Shown here piece after piece: positions 56,003 to 64,000 of a DNA stretch of 64,000 nt. The stretch is from G963678445 sp963678445 (GTDB taxonomy: Bacteria > Hydrogenedentota > Hydrogenedentia > Hydrogenedentales > G963678445). The position numbers and the translations under genes are program-made. Below the pieces are notes generated by a model. It searched no databases. It saw only the letters and a program-made list of their open reading frames with translations, and was not told the origin of the DNA. The stretch is taken from assembly GCA_963678445.1 (NCBI GenBank), contig OY782877.1, forward strand, positions 4,526,001 to 4,590,000, written 5' to 3'. Each line of letters begins with the position of its first letter. The first letter of the stretch is position 1.

Positions 56003-56098
56003 AGTGGCCAGCGCCACCGGCAATATTTATGGTCCTTACCGTTCCTGACCGTCAGAAAATACCGCTTTTTATGATAACTCTTCGGATTTAAGTCACTA
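56003..56098 (+). repeat. Interspersed hairpin repeat, copy 12
   Basis: Nearly identical to positions 55906-55998 at a 98-bp offset; only a few bases differ. The first hairpin is missing, so it is a partial duplication of copy 11. Beyond it (56099-56412) no gene is seen, only an AT-rich likely promoter area for the diguanylate cyclase. Confidence 0.92.
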
Positions 56099-56412
56099 AT
56101 ATGTCTCACAAGTCCTGTACTTCCTTTCCAAAAGCATGCACAGTAAAAATAACGCCCCTTTGCAGGCTCTCCACGCCTTTCTCTGCACTTTATCATGAAT
56201 CCCCTATAGAGAGCTACCTGCGTCCCCGAGTTTTGAGCATAGTAGGGCACTCTCAATCCGCTGACTTTATTTCAACCAGACAAACTGTCAAATCGCAATC
56301 AATTCCGTATCACTAAAAAGTAAGTTTTATAGCAAAAAATTACTTTTGATATGCTAAGATAAACACCGTGGCGTGTGTAGAAATTGCGTGTGGAACAGGA
56401 GAACATACTACG

Positions 56413-58644
56413 GTGAAATGGCCTTCCATAAAATTGCAGTTTAAATTGGGAATCGTCCTTTCAGGCATGCTTATTCTTGCGGCCAGCTTGTTAAGCTATA
56501 CCTTGCACTATCGTATGAAGGAAAAACTGTCAGACGATATTGATCTACATGTCGAGAAATTCACTAGCCAAATCACTCAGGCCATGGAGGGGGATACACT
56601 GGATTCTCCGGAAGGGCGTAAGCGATTCCAGGATATTTTGAACCACTTCCTGCGCTTTAATCTGCACATGGATAGAATCTATTTACTTCGAAAGGACAAG
56701 AACGAGAATTTATATTGTGCAATAAGTGCAAACAAGGCGGGTTCCTCCCCCACTACGCTTGATATGGTTCCAAGTTATATTCGGAAGAATTTTGATGATT
56801 TACAGCGAACTCACATGGACCCATATCGTGATCCTGGTATGGACACAAATCTCTGGCTACTGCATCTACCTTTGTTATCCCCTGAGGGAAAACGGCTGGG
56901 GGTGGTCGGTATCTCGATTGCTTCTTATTGGAATGCCTTCGAAGATTTATTTTATTCCACTTTGCTGCTTTTCCTGAGTACGGTAGGATTTGCACTTCTA
57001 CTCAGCTGGTTTTTCGGCAAACGACTCACCAAGCCTATCGTAGCCTTAAAGGTGGCTGCCGAACGCATTGCACAAGGCAAGCTGGATTATCGGCTACAAG
57101 TACGCAGTCGCGATGAAATTGGTGAATTAACGGCGGCATTTAACACCATGGCGCAGCAATTGCAAGAATCGCATGAGCAGTTGGAGGGAGAGATTGCGGA
57201 GCGCAGACGTGCTGAGGTAGCGCTGGCGGGAAGCAAGGAAGAATTAGAAAAACAGGTAGAAAAGCGTACTGAAGAATTAAAAAATATAAATGCGCATCTG
57301 GAACAGGAGATTACAGAACGCCAAGATGCCGTGCGCGCTATGCGTGAGAGTGAGGTGCGTTATCGGGTATTGGTTGAGTTGGCCCCGGAAGCAGTAGCGG
57401 TTCAAGTTGACGATGCCATGGTGTATATTAACCCTGTTGTACTCCTGCTGTTGGGGGCGGAAGATCATAATCAGGTCATGGGAAAAGCCATCCACGACTT
57501 TGCACATGAGGCCTATCGGGAACTTATCCAGGAAAAAATGCAAACTATCGTGCAACGGGGCGGCAAAATGGATCCTTTCCAGGCCAAACTTCGTCGTTTC
57601 GATGGCAGCAGTGTCAATGTGGATATCCACGCGGGCTGTATTGTCTTTGAGGACAAGATAGGGGTCCTTATTACCTTGCAAGATATTACTGCCCATAAAA
57701 TGGCGGAACAGGCTTTGCGGGAAGAGCGGGATTATACCGCCAAGATTATACAAGCCAGCCCTTCTATTATTTGTGGTGTCGACACCAATGGCAATACAAC
57801 ATTCCTCAATCCTGCTGGAGAACGCGTCACGGGCTACAGCGCCCAGGAGTTGAGAGGCAAAAACTGGTGGAAAACCCTATATCCGGGCTATGAATACCAA
57901 CAGGTAGATAAACTCTTTGCCGATTTGGGAAAAGTCGATGTCTCTGATTATGAAATGATTTTAACCTCAAAGGATGGAAAAAAACGTCGTGTTGCCTGGA
58001 ACAATATGATGCGATATACGGAAAGTGGCGAAGTTATAGAGATTGTCGGTTTTGGGAATGATATTACGGAACGAAAACGTGCGGAGGATGAATTGCGTCT
58101 TTTGTCGCAACGAGACGGCCTGACGGGTTTGATTAATCGCCGCACCTTCGATCAAACATTGCAAAAGGAATGGCGGCGCTGTATGCGTGCAAAGGCCCCC
58201 CTTTCCCTTATTATGATTGATATAGATTATTTTAAACCGTTTAATGACAATTATGGACACCAAAAAGGGGATGATATTCTCAAACGGGTGGCGGCGGTCT
58301 TACGGGTGTCACTGAAACGGCCTGGCGATGTCATGGCACGTTATGGCGGTGAAGAGTTTGTTGCCATATTACCTGAGACCAATACAGGGGGCGCTGTACA
58401 GATTGCAGAGGATCTGCGTAGCTGGACGGAAATGCTGGGCATTCCTCATGCGTATTCCCAAGCGGCGGAAACGGTGACCATAAGTTTAGGGGTCTCCACT
58501 CTGATTCCGATGCAGGGCTTAATGCCCAAGCATTTGATTCTGGCGGCGGACAATGCGTTGTATCAATCGAAACGGCAAGGCCGAAATCGCGTCTCTGTGA
58601 TGGCGGCAGATGCGGAAAAAACGGGAAGCGAGGTCATTTCGTAA
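56413..58644 (+). CDS. Membrane diguanylate cyclase (HAMP-PAS-PAS-GGDEF)
   Basis: 743 residues from a GTG at 56413 (AGGAG about 11 nt upstream; a GTG at 56368 is also in frame). Two membrane helices (about 12-34 and 165-190) bracket a periplasmic sensor. HAMP (about 190-245, RDEIGELTAAFNTM), coiled coil, two PAS domains (about 312-430 and 435-560) and GGDEF (about 565-735) follow. The active loop is GGEEF, and RPGD lies five residues before it, which is the product-inhibition I-site. Reaction: 2 GTP to cyclic di-GMP. No partner phosphodiesterase is nearby; an HD-GYP protein lies at 35 kb. The next gene converges. Confidence 0.93.
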   Translation: MKWPSIKLQFKLGIVLSGMLILAASLLSYTLHYRMKEKLSDDIDLHVEKFTSQITQAMEGDTLDSPEGRKRFQDILNHFLRFNLHMDRIYLLRKDKNENLYCAISANKAGSSPTTLDMVPSYIRKNFDDLQRTHMDPYRDPGMDTNLWLLHLPLLSPEGKRLGVVGISIASYWNAFEDLFYSTLLLFLSTVGFALLLSWFFGKRLTKPIVALKVAAERIAQGKLDYRLQVRSRDEIGELTAAFNTMAQQLQESHEQLEGEIAERRRAEVALAGSKEELEKQVEKRTEELKNINAHLEQEITERQDAVRAMRESEVRYRVLVELAPEAVAVQVDDAMVYINPVVLLLLGAEDHNQVMGKAIHDFAHEAYRELIQEKMQTIVQRGGKMDPFQAKLRRFDGSSVNVDIHAGCIVFEDKIGVLITLQDITAHKMAEQALREERDYTAKIIQASPSIICGVDTNGNTTFLNPAGERVTGYSAQELRGKNWWKTLYPGYEYQQVDKLFADLGKVDVSDYEMILTSKDGKKRRVAWNNMMRYTESGEVIEIVGFGNDITERKRAEDELRLLSQRDGLTGLINRRTFDQTLQKEWRRCMRAKAPLSLIMIDIDYFKPFNDNYGHQKGDDILKRVAAVLRVSLKRPGDVMARYGGEEFVAILPETNTGGAVQIAEDLRSWTEMLGIPHAYSQAAETVTISLGVSTLIPMQGLMPKHLILAADNALYQSKRQGRNRVSVMAADAEKTGSEVIS

Positions 58645-58764
58645 GCTTTGCCCAAAGTGGCCCTGGACTACAGACTGGGTTGTCCGTTTTACTCTCCCCT
58701 GATATGGAGAGAATGCGTCTTCATGGACAGCACGTTTTTAGGGGTAGCAACTCAATAATATTGT

Positions 58765-59880
58765 TCAGGGCGCGTTGATCTCTTCCACCCGAAATTCGAA
58801 GGTTAAGCGTTTGCCCTGCCGGTCCACTTCCATGCGTACAGGGTCGCCAACAAAAAGCGCCCAGTTTACAAAATCTATCTCTTGTGGATATGCTGTTCGC
58901 TCCCCATTCACAGAGACAATAACATCGCCTAAGCGTAGCCCTGCCATATAGGCGGGGCAGTCGCGCACGATTTCTGTGACCAGGACGCCTGAATCTACCA
59001 TTACGCCAAACTGGCGCAGCGAGTAGGAAGATAGTGACGCCACGGCGTCCCCGTGAAAGCCAAACCAGGGGTTGCGCCGACGGCCATACTGAATGATTTC
59101 TTCTGCCACACGACGCACCCGATGGGCAGGTACGGCAAAACCCAATCCCTGGTTGCCGCCGCTACTGCTGAAAATCATCGTATTCATACCCACCACCTTG
59201 CCCAATGCATTGACCAACGGTCCGCCGCTGTTGCCTGGATTGATGGCTGCGTCAGTTTGGATCATTCCCTGATATAATCGTTCCCCCTCGCCCACTTCGC
59301 TGTGAATACGTCGTTGCGTTGCGGAAATTACGCCTACACTCACACTGGGTTGGCGATCCCGCATCAGGTTGCCAAAGGGATTTCCGATAGCAATAACCCA
59401 CTCGCCGATCATCAAGTCCTCCGAATTACCCAAGGGCGCATACGGCAGATTTGTTTCGGTGGTTTTCAACACGGCGATATCCGAGCGCACATCCGCTCCC
59501 AACAGTTTTACTTCCAGTTCACGTCCATCAGGCAAGGTGACCGATGAGATCAAATCCGCGCCCTGCAAAACATGGTAATTGGTGATAATATGCCCCTTTG
59601 CATCGAAGATAAAACCGGTGCCGAGACTTTCCAACGCTCGTTTTTGGATTTTCGAACGCCCCAGGGGAAACTCAAAGAGTCCATAGAAATCCCGAAAGAA
59701 AGGCTCCACGACGCGTTCCGTCTGAATATCCACCACGTTGATAGTAACCACCGCAGGTGCTACTTTTTCGATCGCTGTTACAATGGCTGTACGTCGCGAC
59801 GCATTCACACTTTCTTGTGCATAAAGCACTTCACACATGGTCAATAGAATAGACACAAAGATGATCAACAATGTTCTCAT
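58765..59880 (-). CDS. HtrA/DegP-like serine protease with one PDZ domain
   Basis: 371 residues from ATG 59880, which has GGAGAAGG 3 nt upstream. The open frame continues upstream to 60075, but it overlaps the radical SAM gene and lacks a signal peptide. The signal peptide is LLIIFVSILLTMCEVLYA. The triad is His in ITNYHVL, Asp in SDIAVLK, and Ser in GNSGGPL. The PDZ domain begins near 285 (GVLVTEIVRDCPAYMAGLRLGD, seen as VTEIVRDCPAYMAGL). Only one PDZ domain is present, as in DegS rather than DegP. Known: periplasmic quality control. It follows the radical SAM gene by 31 bp, so the two may be co-transcribed. Confidence 0.93.
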   Translation of the reverse strand: MRTLLIIFVSILLTMCEVLYAQESVNASRRTAIVTAIEKVAPAVVTINVVDIQTERVVEPFFRDFYGLFEFPLGRSKIQKRALESLGTGFIFDAKGHIITNYHVLQGADLISSVTLPDGRELEVKLLGADVRSDIAVLKTTETNLPYAPLGNSEDLMIGEWVIAIGNPFGNLMRDRQPSVSVGVISATQRRIHSEVGEGERLYQGMIQTDAAINPGNSGGPLVNALGKVVGMNTMIFSSSGGNQGLGFAVPAHRVRRVAEEIIQYGRRRNPWFGFHGDAVASLSSYSLRQFGVMVDSGVLVTEIVRDCPAYMAGLRLGDVIVSVNGERTAYPQEIDFVNWALFVGDPVRMEVDRQGKRLTFEFRVEEINAP

Positions 59881-59911
59881 TTGCCTTCTCCTATAGAATA
59901 TGCTTAAAAAA

Positions 59912-61036
59912 CTACCGTTTCTTTTTATGTTCCAGAAAACAGCAACCAGGACACATTGCAAAAAGATGGCGCTGGCAGGTTTGACGGAAATCACGCATCG
60001 TTTCGTTGTTCCAGATTTCCCGCAAGGTGTTTTCGCGGATATTACCCGCTTTCTGAATCCAGCAGGGGTACACATCCCCCTGGCGTCCTATGATCAGGGT
60101 GTTCCATGGGCTGCGACACTCATAATCACGCAGTTTCAGACCACAATCGTAGTAATCCAGCAAGTCGTTCAAGGGCATACGCGGCAAACGAATATCCAGC
60201 CCTTCAGCATGCGCCGCGGTACTCGCATCATCGAGGGACTGCGCCAGTATTTTTCGGTCGATTCGAGGCCATTGGATATCCGCGGCCTTAAAAGTCTTTG
60301 GATCAACCTCGCCAAAACCGGGCAGGTCAAACATGCGCGTTTCTGTAACCAGATTCCACACATCTACTCCCAGTGCTTTCATCAATTTTGGCATCTGTGG
60401 CAGAATATCGACATTATCTTTCTGAATGACCGTGGTTACGTGCACCATAGGGCAAGGTTTTCCTGCCTGATCACGGTATTTCAGCAACATTTTGATCCCA
60501 TTGGAGGAACGTTCAAAAGCGCCATTGAGTTGGCGGATTTCGTCGTGGCGCTCCGAGGGCCCTTCCAGGGAGGTGCCAATAAAATTAAAGCCACGTCCTC
60601 CAAAACGGTTGGGGGCCAAATCTACCAATGCAGCGGCGCGCTCTTCTGTCAACATGGTTGTATTGGAAATGACATGGGTGCGCGCACGCGCCGACGCATA
60701 CCGCAAAAGCTCCAGGAAATCTTTCCGCATAAACGGTTCACCGCCTGTAAAAGAAATCAAACTAAAACGATGCAGCTGATCGATAACGTTTATCCATTCC
60801 TCAGTGCTCAACTCTCCTTCCTTTTGCACCTCCAACGGCGCATGCTCCAACCACTCGATGTACTGGCACATTTTGCAACGCAGATTGCAACGGCGGGTAA
60901 CTTCGAAATAATAGTGCCAGGCGGGGAAAGCATATCCGCTATGGAAAAAATGATAGGGCAATGCGCTATACATACGTTGCGTGAACTGGTATAAGCGGGC
61001 AATATTAAACAGTCCTTCTTTTGCGGACGTACTCAT
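59912..61036 (-). CDS. Radical SAM protein with SPASM-like C-terminus
   Basis: 374 residues from ATG 61036 (AAGG 7 nt upstream; the frame is open to 61087). The [4Fe-4S]-SAM motif is CNLRCKMC, followed by the GGEPFMR segment that binds SAM. The C-terminus has several cysteines in CWIQKAGNIREN and CPGCCFLEH contexts, suggesting auxiliary cluster binding as in SPASM domains. Substrate is unknown: known members modify peptides or activate enzymes. The N-terminus (FHSGYAFPAWHYYFEV) resembles family members of the AdoMet-Fe-S 'peptide maturase' type. It precedes htrA by 31 bp. Cytoplasmic. Confidence 0.9.
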   Translation of the reverse strand: MSTSAKEGLFNIARLYQFTQRMYSALPYHFFHSGYAFPAWHYYFEVTRRCNLRCKMCQYIEWLEHAPLEVQKEGELSTEEWINVIDQLHRFSLISFTGGEPFMRKDFLELLRYASARARTHVISNTTMLTEERAAALVDLAPNRFGGRGFNFIGTSLEGPSERHDEIRQLNGAFERSSNGIKMLLKYRDQAGKPCPMVHVTTVIQKDNVDILPQMPKLMKALGVDVWNLVTETRMFDLPGFGEVDPKTFKAADIQWPRIDRKILAQSLDDASTAAHAEGLDIRLPRMPLNDLLDYYDCGLKLRDYECRSPWNTLIIGRQGDVYPCWIQKAGNIRENTLREIWNNETMRDFRQTCQRHLFAMCPGCCFLEHKKKR

Positions 61037-61070
61037 TAAATTACCTTGACTCCCTTCTTTTAGAGACAGA

Positions 61071-61160
61071 CACTTCAAGGCTGTCATAAAAAGCGAAATT
61101 TTCTACGGTCAGGGACGGTGAGGACCATACATTTTGATAGTGGTCCTGGACAACTTCAGT
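61071..61160 (-). repeat. Interspersed hairpin repeat, copy 13
   Basis: Minus-strand head TTGTCCAGGACCAC (decayed), ATGGTCCTCACCGTCCCTGACC block intact at 61108-61129, TTTTTATGACAGC tail. Standalone in the 425-bp gap before the TetR gene. Confidence 0.8.
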
Positions 61161-61387
61161 ACAGCCACACGATGAACCCGGTGCGACTATGGCATATTAA
61201 AGATGTCGATACCCGTATTGTACTCGCCAGCCCCTTGTGATAAAAGATTTGCGCAAAAGCGTATTCAAAAAGTACTATTCCCCTCTGTTTGTCAGATAGA
61301 ACATTGTATACACAATGAACTTGAAACAGGGTAAGTTGTAAAAAAAAGAAAATACTTGTCTTTTCTAGCCAGTGAAAGCACGAAAAT

Positions 61388-61416
61388 TTGAAAGAGATGC
61401 GAAAATTAGGTATGAT
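61388..61416 (+). promoter_or_regulatory. Promoter of the TetR-efflux operon
   Basis: TTGAAA and TATGAT separated by exactly 17 nt; the predicted start lies about 40 nt upstream of the TetR ATG. A TetR operator would be expected here, but no clear palindrome was found. Confidence 0.75.
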
Positions 61417-61461
61417 GCGAAATATAACGAACGGTAGGTATGGCGCAAGGAGCAACAGCGC

Positions 61462-62103
61462 ATGACAATAGAGAATAAAGAAGTTAATCTGGCAGAGAAA
61501 AAGCTTTTAGAAAGCGCCTTGGCGCTTTTTTCCAAAAAGGGGTATGAAGGGACAAGTATACGCGAAATCATTGAGGGAGCTGGTGTGACGCGGCCTGTGC
61601 TCTATTACTATTTTGAAAACAAGGAAGATTTGTTCCTGCGTCTGGTGCAGTCGACTTTTGAAGAGTATGTCGCGACGTTGGAACCGATACATGCGCATTA
61701 CACCGGTAGTATAGGACGTTTGAAAGCAGTTATGGGGACTACATTCTTGTTTGCCGAGGAGCGCCCCAACGCGGTACGATTGATATTACAGACCTATTTT
61801 TCGTCCGCGCACTGTGACCCAAAATTTAACCGAACAAAGCTAATGCGCCGTCGTTTCCAGATTGTAGAGACTGTTATGCAGGAAGGTCTGGAGCAAGGAG
61901 AACTGGCAGGAGGTGATGCTCAAAGCCTTGCTCTGGTTTTCTTAGGCGTGGTGGATATGCACGTAATGGCGAAAACGGATCATCCTAACACCCATCTAAC
62001 GCAGGAGTTGGCGGAAGGGTTGGTGGATTTGTTTTTCTACGGTGCATGCTATAAAAAACAGCCTCCAACGGCTTTGGTGAGTCCCTATACGGGAATGCAC
62101 TGA
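61462..62103 (+). CDS. TetR-family transcriptional regulator
   Basis: 213 residues; ATG with AAGGAG 9 nt upstream and a sigma70-type promoter further up. The N-terminal helix-turn-helix is typical: ALALFSKKGYEGTSIREI (seen as FSKKGYEGTSI), AGVTRPVLYYYFENKEDL. The C-terminal part is the variable ligand-binding dimer domain. It starts an operon with a membrane fusion protein (28 bp downstream) and an RND pump, so it probably represses them and releases on binding a pump substrate; that link is inferred from layout. Confidence 0.92.
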   Translation: MTIENKEVNLAEKKLLESALALFSKKGYEGTSIREIIEGAGVTRPVLYYYFENKEDLFLRLVQSTFEEYVATLEPIHAHYTGSIGRLKAVMGTTFLFAEERPNAVRLILQTYFSSAHCDPKFNRTKLMRRRFQIVETVMQEGLEQGELAGGDAQSLALVFLGVVDMHVMAKTDHPNTHLTQELAEGLVDLFFYGACYKKQPPTALVSPYTGMH

Positions 62104-62131
62104 CAGAGCCTCTCGAAGGAATGAAGAGTAA

Positions 62132-63211
62132 ATGATGAAAAAACTGGTAAGTTTCTTTTTGTGTGTCTGCATCATTGCTGCAGGCATAGGAGTTTTGTTA
62201 GGTGTAAAACTCCTCCAATCAGAAAAATCGATATCGGAAGAAGCCACTTCCTATACTCCCCCCCCTGTCAACGTGCAGGTTCGCAAACTAGAACCGACTA
62301 CCTTGGATGATGTGTTGTTGTTGACAGGGTACATCGAAGCGTGGGAAGAGGTACTCATCAGTGCAGAAGTAGCGGGTGTCATTGAATGGCAAGGCGTTGA
62401 AGAAGGTCAAAAGATCTCCAGGGGGGATGAACTGGTTCGCATTGACACAACATGGTACCAGGCGACCTACGATCAGGCCGCTGCACGCCATGAACTGATG
62501 CAACAGGAATTGGCGCGCATGAAGAGTCTGCGCAAGAGTGGCGTGAGTTCTCCTCAGCAATTGGACCAGTCGACAACGGAGGAAAAAACCGCTAAAGCGG
62601 ATGTCGCTTCTGCACGTTTGCAATTGGACAAGGCTATCGTGCGTGCATCGATGGATGGGGTAATCGACACCTTGCAGCATGAAGAGAATGAATGGGCTGA
62701 CAGAGGTGCGCCTTTGCTGAAATTGGTGCAGGTAGATCGGGTAAAGGCACTCGTCGGCATCCCGGAACGCGATATTGTTTTTTTTCAGGTAGGGGATGAA
62801 GTGCAAATCTCGCTCGATGCGCTTCCTGAACAACAATTTACGGGTAAAATTCACCGCATTGCTACGTCGGCCGACCGCGTCACCCGCACATTTCTTACCG
62901 AGATTGCACTGGATAATGCAGACAAGCTATTGAAACCGGGCATGACTGTGCGCACCCGTTTGATACGGAAACAATATGAGAATGCGATTTCCATACCGAT
63001 TTTCGCCGTAATAAGCTTGGAAAATCAACGCTTTGCCGTGGTAGCGGACAATGGTGTCGCTCGTATACGCCCTATCGAAGTAGGCATACTTCAGGGCGAT
63101 CAGGTGCAGGTTACTAAAGGACTTCAGCCGGGGGACCAGCTCATTATAGTAGGACAGCGTGATTTGCGCGATGGACAGGCAATACAGGTAGTGGACGGAC
63201 AAACGCAATGA
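62132..63211 (+). CDS. RND efflux membrane fusion protein
   Basis: 359 residues from ATG 62132. An N-terminal signal anchor (LVSFFLCVCIIAAGIGVLLG) leads into an HlyD/AcrA-like layout: a barrel-sandwich half (VISAEVAGVIEWQGVEEGQ, seen as ISAEVAGVIEWQG), a coiled-coil hairpin (YDQAAARHELMQQELARMKSL, seen as HELMQQELARM), the second half (VRASMDGVIDTL) and a beta-barrel (AITSADRVTRTFLTE-like, VRTRLIRKQ). It links an inner-membrane RND pump to an outer-membrane channel. The outer channel gene is not in view. The ATGA overlap with the pump gene means coupled translation. Confidence 0.92.
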   Translation: MMKKLVSFFLCVCIIAAGIGVLLGVKLLQSEKSISEEATSYTPPPVNVQVRKLEPTTLDDVLLLTGYIEAWEEVLISAEVAGVIEWQGVEEGQKISRGDELVRIDTTWYQATYDQAAARHELMQQELARMKSLRKSGVSSPQQLDQSTTEEKTAKADVASARLQLDKAIVRASMDGVIDTLQHEENEWADRGAPLLKLVQVDRVKALVGIPERDIVFFQVGDEVQISLDALPEQQFTGKIHRIATSADRVTRTFLTEIALDNADKLLKPGMTVRTRLIRKQYENAISIPIFAVISLENQRFAVVADNGVARIRPIEVGILQGDQVQVTKGLQPGDQLIIVGQRDLRDGQAIQVVDGQTQ

Positions 63212-64000
63212 TACTCAGTAATCTCGCCATAGACCGCCGGGTAACGGTCTATGTGGTGCTCGTGCTGTTGGTGATCTCGGGGATATACAGCTACAACGTG
63301 CTTCCTCTGGAAGATAATCCCGAAGTGATCATCCCCATCATCATCGTCACCACAATATACGAAGGGGTTGCCCCCAGCGATATGGAATCGCTGGTCACCA
63401 TCCCTATTGAACGCAAACTCACGGGGCTCTCAGGGGTAAAATCTATTGAATCCTCCAGTTCGGAAGGGGTGTCCGTCATCCGAATCGAATTTATGGCGGA
63501 TGAAGATATCGACAGTGCGCATCAGCGGGTACGCGATAAGGTGGATCAAGCCAAACCGGATCTGCCTGAAGATGCCGATGAACCCATGATCGATGAAGTC
63601 AACGTCTCCGAGTTCCCCATTATGTTTGTCTCGCTAATGGGCGAAACAAGTCTGGCGCTGCTCACTAATTTTGCTAATGATCTGGAGGAAGATCTGGAGG
63701 CAATAAAAGGGGTTTTGGATGTAGAAGTTATCGGCGGTACAGAGCGTGAAATTCAGATTATCGTCGACCCCGAACGCGCCGCCGCTTATGGCGTATCCAT
63801 GGCCGATCTGGTGCAATTGGCTCGTGTGGAAAATGTTAACACCCCAGCTGGTGCTATGGAATTGGGAGAAGCCAAATATACGGTACGTGTACCAGGCGAA
63901 TTCACCAGCGCCGATGAAATTAATAACTTGGTGGTTAAGGCGGGCCAGGAAGGTATCGTCTATATCCGCGACATCGCGATTGTGCAGGACGATTTCAAAG
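63208..64000 (+). CDS. RND efflux pump permease (3' end beyond window)
   Basis: Starts at ATG 63208, overlapping the MFP stop by 4 bp, and stays open to the right edge (264 residues visible). The N-terminus is typical of AcrB/HAE1-type pumps: a short cytoplasmic LSNLAIDRRVTVYV, first helix VVLVLLVISGIYSY, and then the porter domain (EDNPEVIIPIIIVTTIYEGVAPSDMES, seen as IIVTTIYEGVAPSDME; VSEFPIMFVSL). LPLEDNPE matches the family pattern. Full-length members are about 1,000-1,050 residues with 12 helices, so about three quarters lie outside. Proton-driven efflux, but the substrate cannot be predicted. Confidence 0.93.
   Translation, partial: MILSNLAIDRRVTVYVVLVLLVISGIYSYNVLPLEDNPEVIIPIIIVTTIYEGVAPSDMESLVTIPIERKLTGLSGVKSIESSSSEGVSVIRIEFMADEDIDSAHQRVRDKVDQAKPDLPEDADEPMIDEVNVSEFPIMFVSLMGETSLALLTNFANDLEEDLEAIKGVLDVEVIGGTEREIQIIVDPERAAAYGVSMADLVQLARVENVNTPAGAMELGEAKYTVRVPGEFTSADEINNLVVKAGQEGIVYIRDIAIVQDDFK

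Noticed and set aside
58645..58764. Another hairpin-repeat copy after the diguanylate cyclase
   Set aside because: A GTGGCCCTGGAC word resembles the head, but the remaining blocks are absent.
59900..60994. 364-codon plus-strand ORF
   Set aside because: Antisense to the radical SAM gene, which carries the CxxxCxxC motif.
61512..61530. Terminator inside the TetR gene
   Set aside because: AAGCGC/GCGCTT followed by Ts is a chance product of the common ALALFSKKG codons; the loop is small and the frame continues.

Overview
The window looks like a chromosome segment from an uncultivated, free-living Gram-negative bacterium. Evidence for an outer membrane is indirect: an RND efflux operon, a Wzm/Wzt polysaccharide exporter and an HtrA-type periplasmic protease. 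The many large secreted multidomain proteins (dockerin, Calx-beta, PKD, beta-helix, LamG-like) with C-terminal sorting-like tails, plus several SGNH esterases, fit a Hydrogenedentota or PVC/FCB-related lineage. That placement is an impression from gene content only. Base composition is near balanced except for one AT-rich gap at about 26.9-27.5 kb.

Region 1 (1-13 kb) is accessory. It has a metallophosphoesterase-NACHT fusion cut by the left edge, an unknown secreted protein, two tandem trypsin-like proteases, a pentapeptide-repeat protein, a complete IS1182-type insertion sequence, and a SIR2-TPR protein. The NACHT and SIR2 genes have the architecture of NLR-like and NADase antiviral defence proteins. 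Region 2 (13-23 kb) holds two very large secreted proteins, one Cys-rich with LamG-like and Fn3/Ig-like modules and one with PKD domains and a beta-helix. Between them lie a Nif3-like protein and a small regulator/membrane-protein pair.

Region 3 (23-38 kb) is mixed: an iron alcohol dehydrogenase, a TPR protein, PilT, a tRNA-Gly(CCC) with a clear promoter, a hybrid sensor kinase, a triple esterase fusion, a zinc-ribbon repeat protein, an HD-GYP protein, a small SGNH hydrolase and a divergent YchF-like GTPase. Region 4 (38-48 kb) is a polysaccharide locus read leftwards. WecB and WecC make UDP-ManNAcA, Wzm/Wzt export the chain, and two giant fusion proteins carry glycosyltransferase and methyltransferase modules. 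Region 5 (48-64 kb) has a sorted propeller-like protein, a GH42-like membrane-anchored protein, a prenyl diphosphate synthase, an M16 peptidase, a diguanylate cyclase, a radical SAM/HtrA pair, and a TetR-MFP-RND efflux operon cut by the right edge.

The most striking non-coding signal is a family of about 13 intergenic repeats of roughly 90-110 bp spread across the window. Each has a head with a GGTC-CAGC-GACC hairpin, often a second GGTGGC-CAGC-GCCACC hairpin, and a tail with a T-run. In five cases the head touches the stop codon of the preceding gene in the same orientation. The IS element sits in the loop of a palindrome attached to one copy. These could be mobile REP-like elements that also act as 3'-end or terminator structures.
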